Source: Candidatus Binatia bacterium
GTDB taxonomy: Bacteria; Desulfobacterota; Binatia; HRBIN30
DNA: 64,000 nucleotides
Assembly (NCBI GenBank): GCA_023150935.1
Contig: JAKLJW010000003.1
Coordinates: 124,001 to 188,000 of the forward strand
Reading direction: 5' to 3'
Shown here: piece after piece, positions 19,172 through 28,169 of the stretch
Layout: the number at the start of each line of letters is the position of its first letter
Position numbering within the stretch: position 1 is the first letter of the stretch
Program-made: the position numbers and the translations under genes
The notes under the pieces: generated by a model
Databases searched by the model: none
Told to the model about the DNA's origin: nothing
The model's input: the letters and a program-made list of their open reading frames with translations, nothing else

Positions 19172-20368
19172 TTACCGGGGCACGCACCCTTGCGCAGACA
19201 CTTTACCGGCCACGTCGGCAATGACCTCGCGAAACCGGGGCACGATGGTGCCGGCCACCACGTGCTTCGTTAGCCAGGCGCGACCGTTGGTTCCCAGCCG
19301 ATGTCGGAGTGGCGCGTCTTTGCCCAGCGCAATCATTGATTTGGCCAAGGCCGCGACATCCATCCACGGCGCCAACAATCCGGTCTCTCTGTGGCGCACC
19401 AATTCTGCCGGTCCCCAGCGGTCGACCGCCACCACCGGCACCCCGCACGCCATCGCCTCGAGGATAGCGCGCCCGAGCCCCTCCGGACCCCGATTCGGCT
19501 GCACCAGCACGTCAAGCGACGACATCACGGCGGGCATGTCGGCTCTCTGCCCAAGGAACCGCACACGATCGCCCAGGCCACGTGCGGCAACCATCGAACG
19601 CAACTCGTCGGCGAACTTCAAGCGCTTCTCGGTGCGATAGAAATTGCCCCCGACGACGAAGAAGCGCGCCTCCGGAACGGCCGCAAGTACACTGGGCGCC
19701 GCCGCGAGGAAGAGATCCTGACCTTTGAGCGGTGTGACCGCCCCGACGACGCCGAACCGCACCTCGGCGGGAGCGCGCGGCAGATCGACCGGGGGTGCGA
19801 TTCCCGGCTGGAACCGGTCGAGATCGACGAGATTGTAGAGCACTTCGATGCGCGTGTCCGGAGGCAGCACCTGCCGCGCCTCACCGGCGACGTAGCGCGA
19901 GATCGCGATGCCGGCCGCACACCTCCCACCGCAGATCCGCAAGAGCGGGGTGGAAAGCCGCCGACCGGCCAGGCCGTCGCGCAAGTACCACACCATAGGC
20001 GTGTGCAGGCCCTTGGTAACCGCCGCACCGATCACATGACTCTTGATGCCGTTGGTCACCAGGCAATCCGCGTCGAGCCCGGCCAAAGTGCGCCGCAGAC
20101 GGTGCAGCAACAAGGGCAGAGCCGAAACGGCCGACAGCGCCCCCGCGAGCCCCGACAGGCCGGCGCGTTCGCCGAATCCCATGAGTCGTGCCGGCCACGG
20201 GACGATTCGGCTCTGCACTCCGATCTCCGCGAGGCGCTGACGCAGCGGCCCGTCTTCCGGCAATAGAACCGTCGTCCGCGGGTTGCCGTCGAGGCGGCGC
20301 AACAGCTCGAGCAGACTGATCTCTGCGCCCCCGATATCGGCCACCGGATTCAAGAACGCGACGTGCAT
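19172..20368 (-). CDS. GT4-family glycosyltransferase
   Basis: A protein of 398 residues from the ATG at 20368 (MHVAFLNPVADIGGAEISL); an ATG two codons upstream is equally possible. The N-terminal DIGGAEISLLELL segment and the C-terminal FGVVGAVTPLKGQDLFL and GPEGLGRAILEAMACGVPVV (E-x7-E) motifs define a GT-B retaining transferase. It starts 31 bases after the GT9 gene and ends 40 bases before the next GT4 gene, within a tight transferase series. Its sugar donor is unknown. Confidence 0.87.
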   Translation of the reverse strand: MHVAFLNPVADIGGAEISLLELLRRLDGNPRTTVLLPEDGPLRQRLAEIGVQSRIVPWPARLMGFGERAGLSGLAGALSAVSALPLLLHRLRRTLAGLDADCLVTNGIKSHVIGAAVTKGLHTPMVWYLRDGLAGRRLSTPLLRICGGRCAAGIAISRYVAGEARQVLPPDTRIEVLYNLVDLDRFQPGIAPPVDLPRAPAEVRFGVVGAVTPLKGQDLFLAAAPSVLAAVPEARFFVVGGNFYRTEKRLKFADELRSMVAARGLGDRVRFLGQRADMPAVMSSLDVLVQPNRGPEGLGRAILEAMACGVPVVAVDRWGPAELVRHRETGLLAPWMDVAALAKSMIALGKDAPLRHRLGTNGRAWLTKHVVAGTIVPRFREVIADVAGKVSAQGCVPR

Positions 20369-20399
20369 CACCATGGAACAGCGACAACCGTACCCTTCG

Positions 20400-21470
20400 T
20401 CACTGACGCGACAGCATCCGGGAGCACGCGTCCCAGACATCGTCCACGCCGATTTCGGTCAGACAGCGCGTACGCTCCCGGATGCAGACGTCAAGGTAGC
20501 AGTGCCGGCAGGGGACATCACGACGCAGCACGATGTGCTGGGAACCCCAGGGGAACCAGCTATACGCCGGCTCACGCGCCGAGAAGACGGCGACGCACGC
20601 GCCTCCGACAGCCGCCATCAGATGCATGGCGCCGGTATCGTTGCCGACGTAGAACGCGCAACGGCGGAGCAGCGCCGCCGACTCCAGTACGCTCAAGCAA
20701 CCGGCAGCGTTCAGCCAGCGACCGCGCGGCCAGCGCGCGCCCACGACACATCCCGCCGCGGCTTCGTCGGCCCCGCCCACCACCACCAGATTGACCCCGG
20801 CGTCACTGATCAGACGTTCTCCTACGGTACCGTAACGCTCCACCGGCCAACACTTGATCGCCTGCTTCGACCCCGGACAAACCGCAACCAGAGGCCGCTC
20901 ACCCTCGAGGCCGCCAGCCGCCATGACTTCGTCCACGCGCTGCTCGTGCCGCTCTCGGATCGGCACGTCGAACCGTACTTGCCCCTCCCCGACGCCTGCC
21001 GCACGCACGGAATCGAGCAACCGCACCACCTCCTGCGGATAGACCCGGGCCGTACGCTTAAGTCCACCGAAGTGGCCGACTTTGTCGGACGGGCACGATA
21101 CAAAGCGGCCCACTCCCGCAAGCAGAAAGAACAAACGGTCGCGATAGGCGCGCAACACGGAGTTCTTGTCGCTGCCGAGATGCACCACAAGGTCGGGCCG
21201 CTGCGCTCTCACCCGCGCCGCAACGGCAACGATCTCCCGCGGATCGGCAAGGTCCGCGGGTCGGTATGTCACGAACGCATCGAACCACCCGAACTCCCTT
21301 AAGACCTCGTCGGCCCAGAGCTTGCCGCTCGCGTCGCTTGCGGTCATGTGTATGTAGCGCGCATCGGAGAACCGTTGCCGTACCGCATTGATAGCCGGCA
21401 AGGCCACCAGCGTGTCGCCAAGAGTGCCGCACCGGTATATGAGCACTCGCCGAGGCACCGCGCCTCTCAC
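20400..21470 (-). CDS. GT9 (heptosyltransferase-type) glycosyltransferase
   Basis: A protein of 356 residues. The GTG start at 21470 overlaps the TGA of the CgeB-like gene in a GTGA junction, showing translational coupling and settling the start. Family motifs are LIYRCGTLGDTLVALPAI (N-terminal strand and Asp), VAVCPGSKQAIKCWPVERY (donor site), and YVGNDTGAMHLMAAVGGACV. GT9 enzymes are best known as ADP-heptose:LPS heptosyltransferases, but in exopolysaccharide loci they transfer other sugars. The frame continues far upstream, but that part is antiparallel shadow of the neighbouring gene. Confidence 0.88.
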   Translation of the reverse strand: MRGAVPRRVLIYRCGTLGDTLVALPAINAVRQRFSDARYIHMTASDASGKLWADEVLREFGWFDAFVTYRPADLADPREIVAVAARVRAQRPDLVVHLGSDKNSVLRAYRDRLFFLLAGVGRFVSCPSDKVGHFGGLKRTARVYPQEVVRLLDSVRAAGVGEGQVRFDVPIRERHEQRVDEVMAAGGLEGERPLVAVCPGSKQAIKCWPVERYGTVGERLISDAGVNLVVVGGADEAAAGCVVGARWPRGRWLNAAGCLSVLESAALLRRCAFYVGNDTGAMHLMAAVGGACVAVFSAREPAYSWFPWGSQHIVLRRDVPCRHCYLDVCIRERTRCLTEIGVDDVWDACSRMLSRQ

Positions 21471-22507
21471 GATCCGAACTCCCGCAGCATCGTCCGGGCC
21501 CGGTCGGTGTAGGAATTCCCGGCGGCTATCGCCAGTGCGCGCTGCCGCAGCGATTGGGCCCAATGAGGATCGGCTATCACGCGGTCCAGGCAATCGTCGA
21601 TCTCCGCGGGATCGCGATAGTAGAGCGCCGCTTCGCCCTCGGGAAACAACTCCGCCTGCTCCTCCGTATAGGCGGAGACCATCAGACCGCCGCTGGCTGG
21701 GATCTCGAACGTACGCATGTTGTGTCCAGGCATGTTCAGGTCGTCGACAACGTTGAGCGACGCGCCTGCCGCGGCGTACTGCCGCGCACAATCGGCCCCG
21801 AACGCCGGCCGGCGGTGGATTACGTGCCTGTCCGAAAATGCCATCCGAGCCCGCTCCCATCTCGCACCCCACAGGGCGACGGCGTGCCTCCGCACGGCCC
21901 CCACGTGCACCTCGCGCTTGTCGCTGTGCTGCCCGACAAAAGCCACCGCGTGCTGTACGCCGCACTCCTCGCACGCCGTCGCCCTGCCCGGTCGAAAGAC
22001 CTCCGGGTCGGCCGCGAACGGCAAGAAAGAAGCCGTTACGCCATCGGCACGAAGCCGGTGCGCCAATCCTCGCTCCCAGATCCACACGTGGTCGTATGCC
22101 CGGAGAGCGTCGAGGAGGTTGCGGCGCTGGGCGGACGTCTTGCGCGGGTTCCACGGGATCCCGCAATAGGGATTGTCCGGATAGTAATTCGCGAAAGGCA
22201 CGCCAAGCTCGCGACGCACCAGCGCGATCGTTGCCGGCTCCAGGTACGCCCCCTTGAAGGCGACCACGAGCCGCGGCCGCACCTCGCGCGCCGCCTCCAC
22301 CGTCGCAGCGTTGATCCGCCGCCAGTAAACGCTTCGCAACGCGCGCCGTATCCACCGGTTCCCGGCGCCGACACCCGCCTGAAAGTAAGCCCGGTCCGAG
22401 TCGAAGCGATGCACGTCACACGACAACCGCTCGAACGCCCGGGCGTAACTCTCCGGCAATTGACCCGGGCCGCAGGGCCCAATCACAAGGACGCGGTCGG
22501 TCGTCAT
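21467..22507 (-). CDS. CgeB-like glycosyltransferase
   Basis: A protein of 346 residues from the ATG at 22507, with GGGAG four bases upstream. The N-terminal strand is DRVLVIGPCGPGQ. NYYPDNPYCGIPW and FLPFAADPEVFRPG, plus the C-terminal MRTFEIPASGGLMVS segment, match the CgeB/DUF3880 group of GT-B transferases found in spore-coat and polysaccharide loci. It overlaps the GT9 gene by four bases. The substrate is unknown. CgeB assignment rests on these motifs rather than full-length comparison. Confidence 0.75.
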   Translation of the reverse strand: MTTDRVLVIGPCGPGQLPESYARAFERLSCDVHRFDSDRAYFQAGVGAGNRWIRRALRSVYWRRINAATVEAAREVRPRLVVAFKGAYLEPATIALVRRELGVPFANYYPDNPYCGIPWNPRKTSAQRRNLLDALRAYDHVWIWERGLAHRLRADGVTASFLPFAADPEVFRPGRATACEECGVQHAVAFVGQHSDKREVHVGAVRRHAVALWGARWERARMAFSDRHVIHRRPAFGADCARQYAAAGASLNVVDDLNMPGHNMRTFEIPASGGLMVSAYTEEQAELFPEGEAALYYRDPAEIDDCLDRVIADPHWAQSLRQRALAIAAGNSYTDRARTMLREFGS

Positions 22508-22529
22508 CGACTCCCGCAAGCGAGGCCAA

Positions 22530-23969
22530 TCACCCCACCGGCCGCTCAGGGCGACCGGCGGACGACCCCGAGCGCACCGCGACGCCTCGATCTCGGCGAC
22601 GCGACGCCGGCACCCCGCGCGTTACCGCACCCGGAACACGCCACATCATACCCACGCTCCAACCGAGAGCGGTCATGACGATCAGCGTCTGAACGAGAGT
22701 TCCAACCACCAGCACGAAGTCGCGCTCGACGCTGGCAAAACTCAGCGCGCCGAACAGAAGAACCGACACCGCCCCTACCCCGGGAGAGGCGCGTTGGGCC
22801 CAGCCGTCACACAAGCCCAGAATCATGCCCCAGACGAGGCCACCGAGCAGGACATACATCGGTCCGTTGGCACGGTACAGGTCGCCGGCCATCGAAGGCG
22901 CAATGGCGGCCGGGTTCTCCCGGTCGTACCGATCCGTCCAGATCGTCGTCGAGAAATCGAATCCGCGCTGGACCAGCTCTTTGTTCTCGTAGAACAACCG
23001 CGGTACGAACGCGCGCAAGGCCGCATCGAAGAACACCTGTCGGTCTTCGAATGGATAATCGCTCGGCACCCGGTCCACCGTAAGAAGCAGCGAGTCGAAG
23101 CCGTGGAATCGCCGCAGCGCCTGCAACCACGCCACCTCAGTCGGGTCGCTTCCGCCCCATAGATCCTCGGCAAGGACCTCGTCGACCGAGTACCCACTCC
23201 ACTGCACCATTCGCGCCGCGTTCACGAGCACCGTGCTGCCCAGGACCAATGTCACGGCGCCCGCCGCCACTACGGAAAGGCGATAACGCCTGCCCGCAAA
23301 AAGGCCCGCAACAAAGGGAAGCAACACGACCAGGAGCAGATGTTCGCGGTAAGGGCTGAGCGCCACCTGCAACACGCCGGGAAATAGACTCGCCATCCGC
23401 GCGGGCGTACCTCCAAGCGGTTCGCGCCCGCGGTAATGGTCCCACCAGGCCAGACCCGCCGGGAGGACCCAGAGACGCCCGACCACGCCGAGCGGGGTAA
23501 TGAAGGCGAGCGGAATGTCGAACGGACCGTTACCCAGAGCGATACATGCCGTACAGATCGCGGTAAGCAGAAACCGCGGCACCTGCGCCGACGGATCGGC
23601 CAAGGGCTCGATCGCCACGAAGAGCCCGCGCCCGGGCACACGCACCAATGCGGCGTAGCCCACGACCAGGAAGAGCCAGTATCCGCCCGCCAGAAGGAGG
23701 GTTTCGTTTACGATCGCTGCAGGCCGATCGGCAAGTCGATAGGTCAGATTGCCGAACAATACGCTATCGTAGGAAAGCAGGGCGTATCTGACGACGAAGT
23801 TCAAACCAAATCCCAGCCACACGAAGCCAAACAGCGACATCGGCACCGCCCACAGCCGCCGCTGCCACCATCGCGGGCAAACCATCGCGCTGGCCGCCCA
23901 CACCAGTATCACCACCACGGAGATCGGCCAGGTATAGGAGTCGGCAGCCAGACCGATCGCATTACCCAT
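22530..23969 (-). CDS. Polytopic membrane protein, probable Wzy-like polysaccharide polymerase
   Basis: A protein of 479 residues with about ten to twelve hydrophobic segments (for example ISVVVILVWAASAMV, LLLVVLLPFVAGLFAG, YVLLGGLVWGMILGL) and one large periplasmic-size loop around 260-360. Size, topology and position among glycosyltransferases and a flippase match O-antigen/exopolysaccharide polymerases, which are poorly conserved in sequence. No decisive motif is visible; LSPYREHLLL resembles the Arg-containing segment of that group. It would polymerise repeat units at the periplasmic face of the inner membrane. Confidence 0.62.
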   Translation of the reverse strand: MGNAIGLAADSYTWPISVVVILVWAASAMVCPRWWQRRLWAVPMSLFGFVWLGFGLNFVVRYALLSYDSVLFGNLTYRLADRPAAIVNETLLLAGGYWLFLVVGYAALVRVPGRGLFVAIEPLADPSAQVPRFLLTAICTACIALGNGPFDIPLAFITPLGVVGRLWVLPAGLAWWDHYRGREPLGGTPARMASLFPGVLQVALSPYREHLLLVVLLPFVAGLFAGRRYRLSVVAAGAVTLVLGSTVLVNAARMVQWSGYSVDEVLAEDLWGGSDPTEVAWLQALRRFHGFDSLLLTVDRVPSDYPFEDRQVFFDAALRAFVPRLFYENKELVQRGFDFSTTIWTDRYDRENPAAIAPSMAGDLYRANGPMYVLLGGLVWGMILGLCDGWAQRASPGVGAVSVLLFGALSFASVERDFVLVVGTLVQTLIVMTALGWSVGMMWRVPGAVTRGVPASRRRDRGVAVRSGSSAGRPERPVG

Positions 23970-23986
23970 CTAGATCCACTTTCTAG

Positions 23987-25132
23987 TCAGGCGCCGACCA
24001 GCGCGGCCAACACCGGTGCGAACTGACGCTCGTAGTTCCATTCGTCGAGTACCCGTTGCCGACCTCGCTCGCCCATGGCGCGCACCTCTTCCCGGTTGCT
24101 GGCGAACCAGCTCAATGCGGCACCAATGCTCGCCGGGTCGTCCGGGTTGCAGGGTCTGGCCAGGCCCGCCTCCACGAAAGCCGCTCGCCAGTCGGACAAA
24201 TCCGATACCAGCAATGCCATACCCTGCGCCAGATAATCGAAGACCTTGTTGGATGCCCCAACCATGTGGCGATGGTTAACGTCGGTGGTCGTCATCGGCA
24301 TGCAAGCGAATCCCACGTCAGCCGAACGACTGGCCGCCCACAATCCCGAGCGGGTGGTCGCCGGACGTAGCTCGACGCGGTCGCCAACTCCGATCTTGCG
24401 CGCCAACGTTCTCAGCCGATCCAGATACCCGCGAGCCCCGATGGTTTCGTAACCGACGATCCGCAGGCGCACGCGCTCTCCCAGATCGCCCAGAGCTACC
24501 AGCAAACTCTCCGGTACCAGCAGACGATTAACGCTGCCGTGATAGTAGGCGGTCAAAGGGCCGCCGTCGCTCGGAGCGCGCACCCCGCCCACCTCGGAAC
24601 GCCGGGGACAATTCCAGACCACCACCACGGCGCGGCTCCCGGTCTCGGCCGCCAGCAACGCGGCGCGCTCGCTGTTCGGAACGATGCAGAACCTGGCCGC
24701 GCGCGCCACCCGCCGGCGCGCGCGCATACACAACCTGGTCAGCGCACCCATCCCATCCGTCCGCGGCGCGTCGTGTTCATGGTACGCGACCGGCATAACG
24801 CGGCTCCCACTCAACAGCAGCACCGGCGGCGTCGAAAGGAGGTCCGAGGCGTATACCCAGTCCGGACGCCAGCGTATCCCGGTGGCAATCGCGTGCTGAC
24901 AGAAACGCAGATACCCGGTTCGCTGCCTCCAACCGCTACCGGCGTTGGGCAACTGGCTGACACTGATGCCCGCAGTAGGTTCGATATCCAGGCCTTCCGT
25001 GCCGTAAGAACCCGCACAGACGAATTTCACTTCCCAGCCACGCTCGGCCAGCATGCGCGAGCTGTGCATCAGCGGCGGAAACCCACCGGAAGGCGCGTAC
25101 TGTATGTAGAGGATGCGACGACGAGCGGACAT
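23987..25132 (-). CDS. GT4-type glycosyltransferase (GT-B fold)
   Basis: A protein of 381 residues starting MSARRRILYIQYAPSGGFPP. The first strand with SGGFPPLMHSSRMLAERGWEV and the C-terminal ASNKVFDYLAQGMALLVSDL segment mark a GT-B transferase. The usual E-x7-E pair is replaced by a K-x-FDYLAQG type, seen in some GT4 relatives. It follows the divergent repeat region at 25.2-25.5 kb, so it may begin its own transcription unit running down to the WecA-like gene. Confidence 0.8.
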   Translation of the reverse strand: MSARRRILYIQYAPSGGFPPLMHSSRMLAERGWEVKFVCAGSYGTEGLDIEPTAGISVSQLPNAGSGWRQRTGYLRFCQHAIATGIRWRPDWVYASDLLSTPPVLLLSGSRVMPVAYHEHDAPRTDGMGALTRLCMRARRRVARAARFCIVPNSERAALLAAETGSRAVVVVWNCPRRSEVGGVRAPSDGGPLTAYYHGSVNRLLVPESLLVALGDLGERVRLRIVGYETIGARGYLDRLRTLARKIGVGDRVELRPATTRSGLWAASRSADVGFACMPMTTTDVNHRHMVGASNKVFDYLAQGMALLVSDLSDWRAAFVEAGLARPCNPDDPASIGAALSWFASNREEVRAMGERGRQRVLDEWNYERQFAPVLAALVGA

Positions 25133-25223
25133 GACAGGTTGTCTGGCTGAAAGGTATCGACCTTACTGTAGCGCTCGGCACCGGACGCCGGCTTTCGCCG
25201 AGATGACGGGGGGCGCCATCTCT

Positions 25224-25420
25224 CAGCGCGGGCTGGCGCCCGCAACCCAAAGCGAACAACTAGCCCGTTCGCCCCGAGTAGGAGCCCTTCCCCTGGGCTC
25301 CGTATCGAGGGGCGCGCCCCTGCCGAGCCGGTCCCTCGATACGCAGCCTGAGAAGACGGCTGCTACTCGGGACGAACGGCGAGGCGCAGCCGCTCCATGG
25401 CCTGAAGATTTCGTCGCGCC
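25224..25420. repeat. Inverted-repeat element, copy C (~197 bp)
   Basis: A hairpin core (25265-25379, 115 bp) with arms beginning CGTTCGCCCCGAGTAG and ending CTACTCGGGACGAACGG is flanked by ~40 bp on each side. The whole stretch recurs in opposite orientation at 53401-53595 with few substitutions. The core arms are shared with the MITE copies A and B. It lies in the 25133-25512 interval between the GT4 and epimerase genes, which holds no gene. Confidence 0.85.
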
Positions 25421-25480
25421 CCACGCAGAAATCGGGCGATAGTAGAATAGTGGATCAGGGTGAGCGGGGTCGCATCATAT

Positions 25481-25512
25481 AGAATACGTTGGCGAATTAA
25501 TGAACCAGAGTA
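25481..25512. mobile_element. Solo right end of the MITE-like element
   Basis: These 32 bases (AGAATACGTTGGCG, then AATTAATGAACCAGAGTA) match the right terminus of MITE copies A and B and abut CTAAG at 25513-25517, the same kind of junction. No left end was found upstream. The junction supplies the stop codon of the epimerase gene: CTA here reads TAG on the minus strand. Confidence 0.65.
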
Positions 25513-26442
25513 CTAAGCGACGGGCAGCCCGGCCACAAACGTCTCGCGCAGGCCTTCGATCAACGACGTCGCCGGCCGGCCCACACACCCGGTCAGCCGG
25601 GTCACATCGGGACGCAACACGTCACGCTCCACCGTGCGACACTTCTCCGGCACGCTGGTCGCCTCGAGCGGCAGGCCAGTGGCCTCCCTCAGTGCCGCCA
25701 CCAGCTCCTCAACCGTCCACCCGCCGCCGGTGCCGACGTTGACTACGTCCGGCGGGTCGTCCACTTCGAGCAGACGGCGGAAAGCCGCCGCGACGTCGCG
25801 CACGAAGACGTAGTCGCGGACCGGCCACAGGTTACCCAGCTCCAACCGCCGCACCCCCGCCTGCACCTGCTTGACGATCTCCGGAATCAGGTGCGGATTC
25901 GTCTCGCCCGGGCCATAGACATTGAACAGCCGCACGACGACGCGCCGCGGCACGCCCGGCATACGGTCGAGATGCACCGCTTGCTCGGCCATCCACTTCG
26001 AGAGCCCGTAGGCATTGAACGGCGCCACCGCATCGGTTTCCCGGTGCGGCTCCCGCGCCGGCCTGTAAACGTCGCCGGTAGACACCAGCAGGAATCGGCG
26101 CACCCCGGATGCCTTCGCCGCCTCCCACACTCTTTGCGTGCCGACGAGATTGATCTCGTACGTTCCCGCCGGATCGGCGACGCATTCCGGAATGAAGTGC
26201 CGCGCCGCCAGGTGAAAAACCAACTCGGGCCGGCCGGCGGCAAACGCCGCCGCCACGTCATCGGCACGGCGCACGTCGCCGCGAACGAACCAAAACGACG
26301 GGCGACCGAAAAAGTCCGCCATGTGTCGCTCCGTCCCCCGCGAGGTGTTGTCGAGGCCGGTAACGTCATACCCGGCAGCCAACAACTGCCGCGTCAACTC
26401 GGAACCGACAAAACCGGCACAACCTGAAACGAATGCGTGCAT
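25513..26442 (-). CDS. NAD-dependent epimerase/dehydratase (extended SDR)
   Basis: A protein of 309 residues. NAD site: VSGCAGFVGSELTRQLL. Catalytic region: LVSTGDVYRP and YGLSKWMAE (Tyr-x-x-x-Lys). LFNVYGPGETNPHLIPEI follows, typical of GalE/RmlB/GDP-sugar reductase-like SDRs. The ATG at 26442 lies three bases after the stop of the DNA methyltransferase gene, so the two are probably translated from one message. The stop codon lies in the CTTAG junction of the inserted repeat end. Product sugar unknown; a GDP-4-keto-6-deoxymannose reductase or epimerase would fit with Gmd. Confidence 0.87.
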   Translation of the reverse strand: MHAFVSGCAGFVGSELTRQLLAAGYDVTGLDNTSRGTERHMADFFGRPSFWFVRGDVRRADDVAAAFAAGRPELVFHLAARHFIPECVADPAGTYEINLVGTQRVWEAAKASGVRRFLLVSTGDVYRPAREPHRETDAVAPFNAYGLSKWMAEQAVHLDRMPGVPRRVVVRLFNVYGPGETNPHLIPEIVKQVQAGVRRLELGNLWPVRDYVFVRDVAAAFRRLLEVDDPPDVVNVGTGGGWTVEELVAALREATGLPLEATSVPEKCRTVERDVLRPDVTRLTGCVGRPATSLIEGLRETFVAGLPVA

Positions 26443-26445
26443 GTG

Positions 26446-28107
26446 TCAGCCGCGGGCCGTCCGCTGCAACCGGTCGCTAGCGGTCCGGCGGCGGGCCTCG
26501 TCACTCATATGGTCCCAGAAAGCGCTCGCCGTTGAAGTGGATGATGTGCGACGGAAGAGGATCTCGTCAACGAGGCGATCAAGCTCTTCCTGCCCAGGAA
26601 AACACTTCCCAATCCGGCGCCCGAGATCGACGAGAGCAGAACGTGTGGGATAGGGCAGTGACCGCAAATCGGAGGCGTTGACCTGCGTGTGACCGCTGAA
26701 CTGCCTGAAATATGCGTCTACGAGCGACGAGTTCAGGTACGCTGCGAGCCCCTTAGCGAGGGTTGCCGGGAGACCGGCGCCGCGCGCATGGAAGTAGTTC
26801 AAGTGGTTCTCGAAAGCGACCTGTGGTGCGTTGACACGCATCGGGTCGTAGACGGCCGCAACAATGCGCCTCCGTTCCTCCTTCGCCGAGAATCGCCTCG
26901 TCAATACGTAATGGCCTTCCGGGACCACCAGTTCGTGCGCCCTTGGCCCGAGAGCGAGCGCGTTCGGCTTGCGTGTATTGCCATTCGGCCATTCGACGAA
27001 ACCCTGCTTGAAGTGACAGGGGTGGATGAGCGGCACCGTGTTCTTTCCCGGTTGGGAGCGAAGTAGGTCGCGGGCTCGGAAATCGACAACCCGCCCCGTG
27101 GACACCGTGAATCCGAGGTTGGCAATTGCCCCTTCCAGCCTGCTGATCTGATCACGGGTCGACTCGCCGTCTTTGTCCGCGACGACGTGCATGACAGCGT
27201 GGCGATCGCTCGGCCGAATAAGCTCGTCGTGCTTGATCCGTCGCATGCGCAGGTCGGCGCCACCCGGCTCAGCGCTCGCGGAGACCACGACGGCGGCGCC
27301 GTCTTCGGTGTTCTTCACGGCGTGAAAGACCACGTTTTCTTGTAGGACCTTGTCGTCCGCGAAGGCTGTATCGCGCGCGTCGAATACGTGTACGCGACGG
27401 AAACGCATGTCTCGCAAGAAGTAGCGGCGAAACGGCTCGAAGTACGGACCGTTGCAGAAGCTCCTCGGGGTGATGGCGACCATCTCTCCGCCCGGAACCA
27501 GCAGTCGCGCCGCAACCGCCACGAAGCCCGTGTACAGGTTTGTCGTCTCCAGCCCTACGGAACGAAGGAGCGAGCGCTCCCGGGACTCCGTGCGGATCTT
27601 GCGGTAGGGCGGGTTGAGGATGGCGAAGTCGAATCGCTCCTGTTCTCCCTTTGCAAAAAGATCACCGGCGAGAGCCTTCGTACCTGCCTCAAGAAAGTCG
27701 TTGTCTACAAGCCGGGCCTGAAAGACAACGCCAGATTCCTCGCATCCGACCCGGCAGAGATCCAGTGTCTCGCGTAAATAGCCGGCAAGCAGCGGATCGA
27801 TCTCGTAAGCCGTGAGAGCGATCTTAACTGGGCGCCTGGGCAGTTGGCACAGCGCGACGACCAGGGCTGCGCCCAGCGCGCCGACCCCGGCACCGGGGTC
27901 TACGATGCGAACTTCGGACTTGCTGCAGCCGAACATGGCCGCCATGAAGGTTGCGATCGGTGTGGGCGTGAGGAATTGTCCCATCTGAGCACGGTGTCCT
28001 GGGTCCAAGCGCTCGGAGGCCTCCTTGCGGTACGCGTCGACTACCGACAGCAGCCCACCGGCGCCTACCTCCCGAAGCTCGTGCTCTCGTGCGCTGATCA
28101 TGCTCAT
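26446..28107 (-). CDS. N6-adenine DNA methyltransferase, Eco57I/BsuBI-PstI-type
   Basis: A protein of 553 residues from an ATG at 28107; an ATG two codons later and a GTG one codon earlier are alternatives. It has an RAQMGQFLTPTPIATFMAAM entry helix, SAM motif I IVDPGAGVGALGAAL, YEIDP, and the catalytic motif IV FDFAILNPPYRKI (NPPY), typical of N6-adenine methylases. The C-terminal half (~300-540), with YLNSSLVDAYFRQFSGH, is the target-recognition type region of the Eco57I-like group. Such enzymes usually pair with a restriction endonuclease; none is next to it here. It lies within the polysaccharide locus, which suggests an orphan or recently acquired methylase. Confidence 0.85.
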   Translation of the reverse strand: MSMISAREHELREVGAGGLLSVVDAYRKEASERLDPGHRAQMGQFLTPTPIATFMAAMFGCSKSEVRIVDPGAGVGALGAALVVALCQLPRRPVKIALTAYEIDPLLAGYLRETLDLCRVGCEESGVVFQARLVDNDFLEAGTKALAGDLFAKGEQERFDFAILNPPYRKIRTESRERSLLRSVGLETTNLYTGFVAVAARLLVPGGEMVAITPRSFCNGPYFEPFRRYFLRDMRFRRVHVFDARDTAFADDKVLQENVVFHAVKNTEDGAAVVVSASAEPGGADLRMRRIKHDELIRPSDRHAVMHVVADKDGESTRDQISRLEGAIANLGFTVSTGRVVDFRARDLLRSQPGKNTVPLIHPCHFKQGFVEWPNGNTRKPNALALGPRAHELVVPEGHYVLTRRFSAKEERRRIVAAVYDPMRVNAPQVAFENHLNYFHARGAGLPATLAKGLAAYLNSSLVDAYFRQFSGHTQVNASDLRSLPYPTRSALVDLGRRIGKCFPGQEELDRLVDEILFRRTSSTSTASAFWDHMSDEARRRTASDRLQRTARG

Positions 28108-28169
28108 CACCAGATCGCCATCCGTGTTACGCTAACAACACAACAACCGCCCACCAGGCCCCCAGGCCC

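Noticed and set aside
25113-25442. 109-residue plus-strand frame with a near twin opposite 53.4-53.6 kb
   Set aside because: Similarity comes from the duplicated inverted-repeat DNA, not from a conserved protein; no start signal is present.
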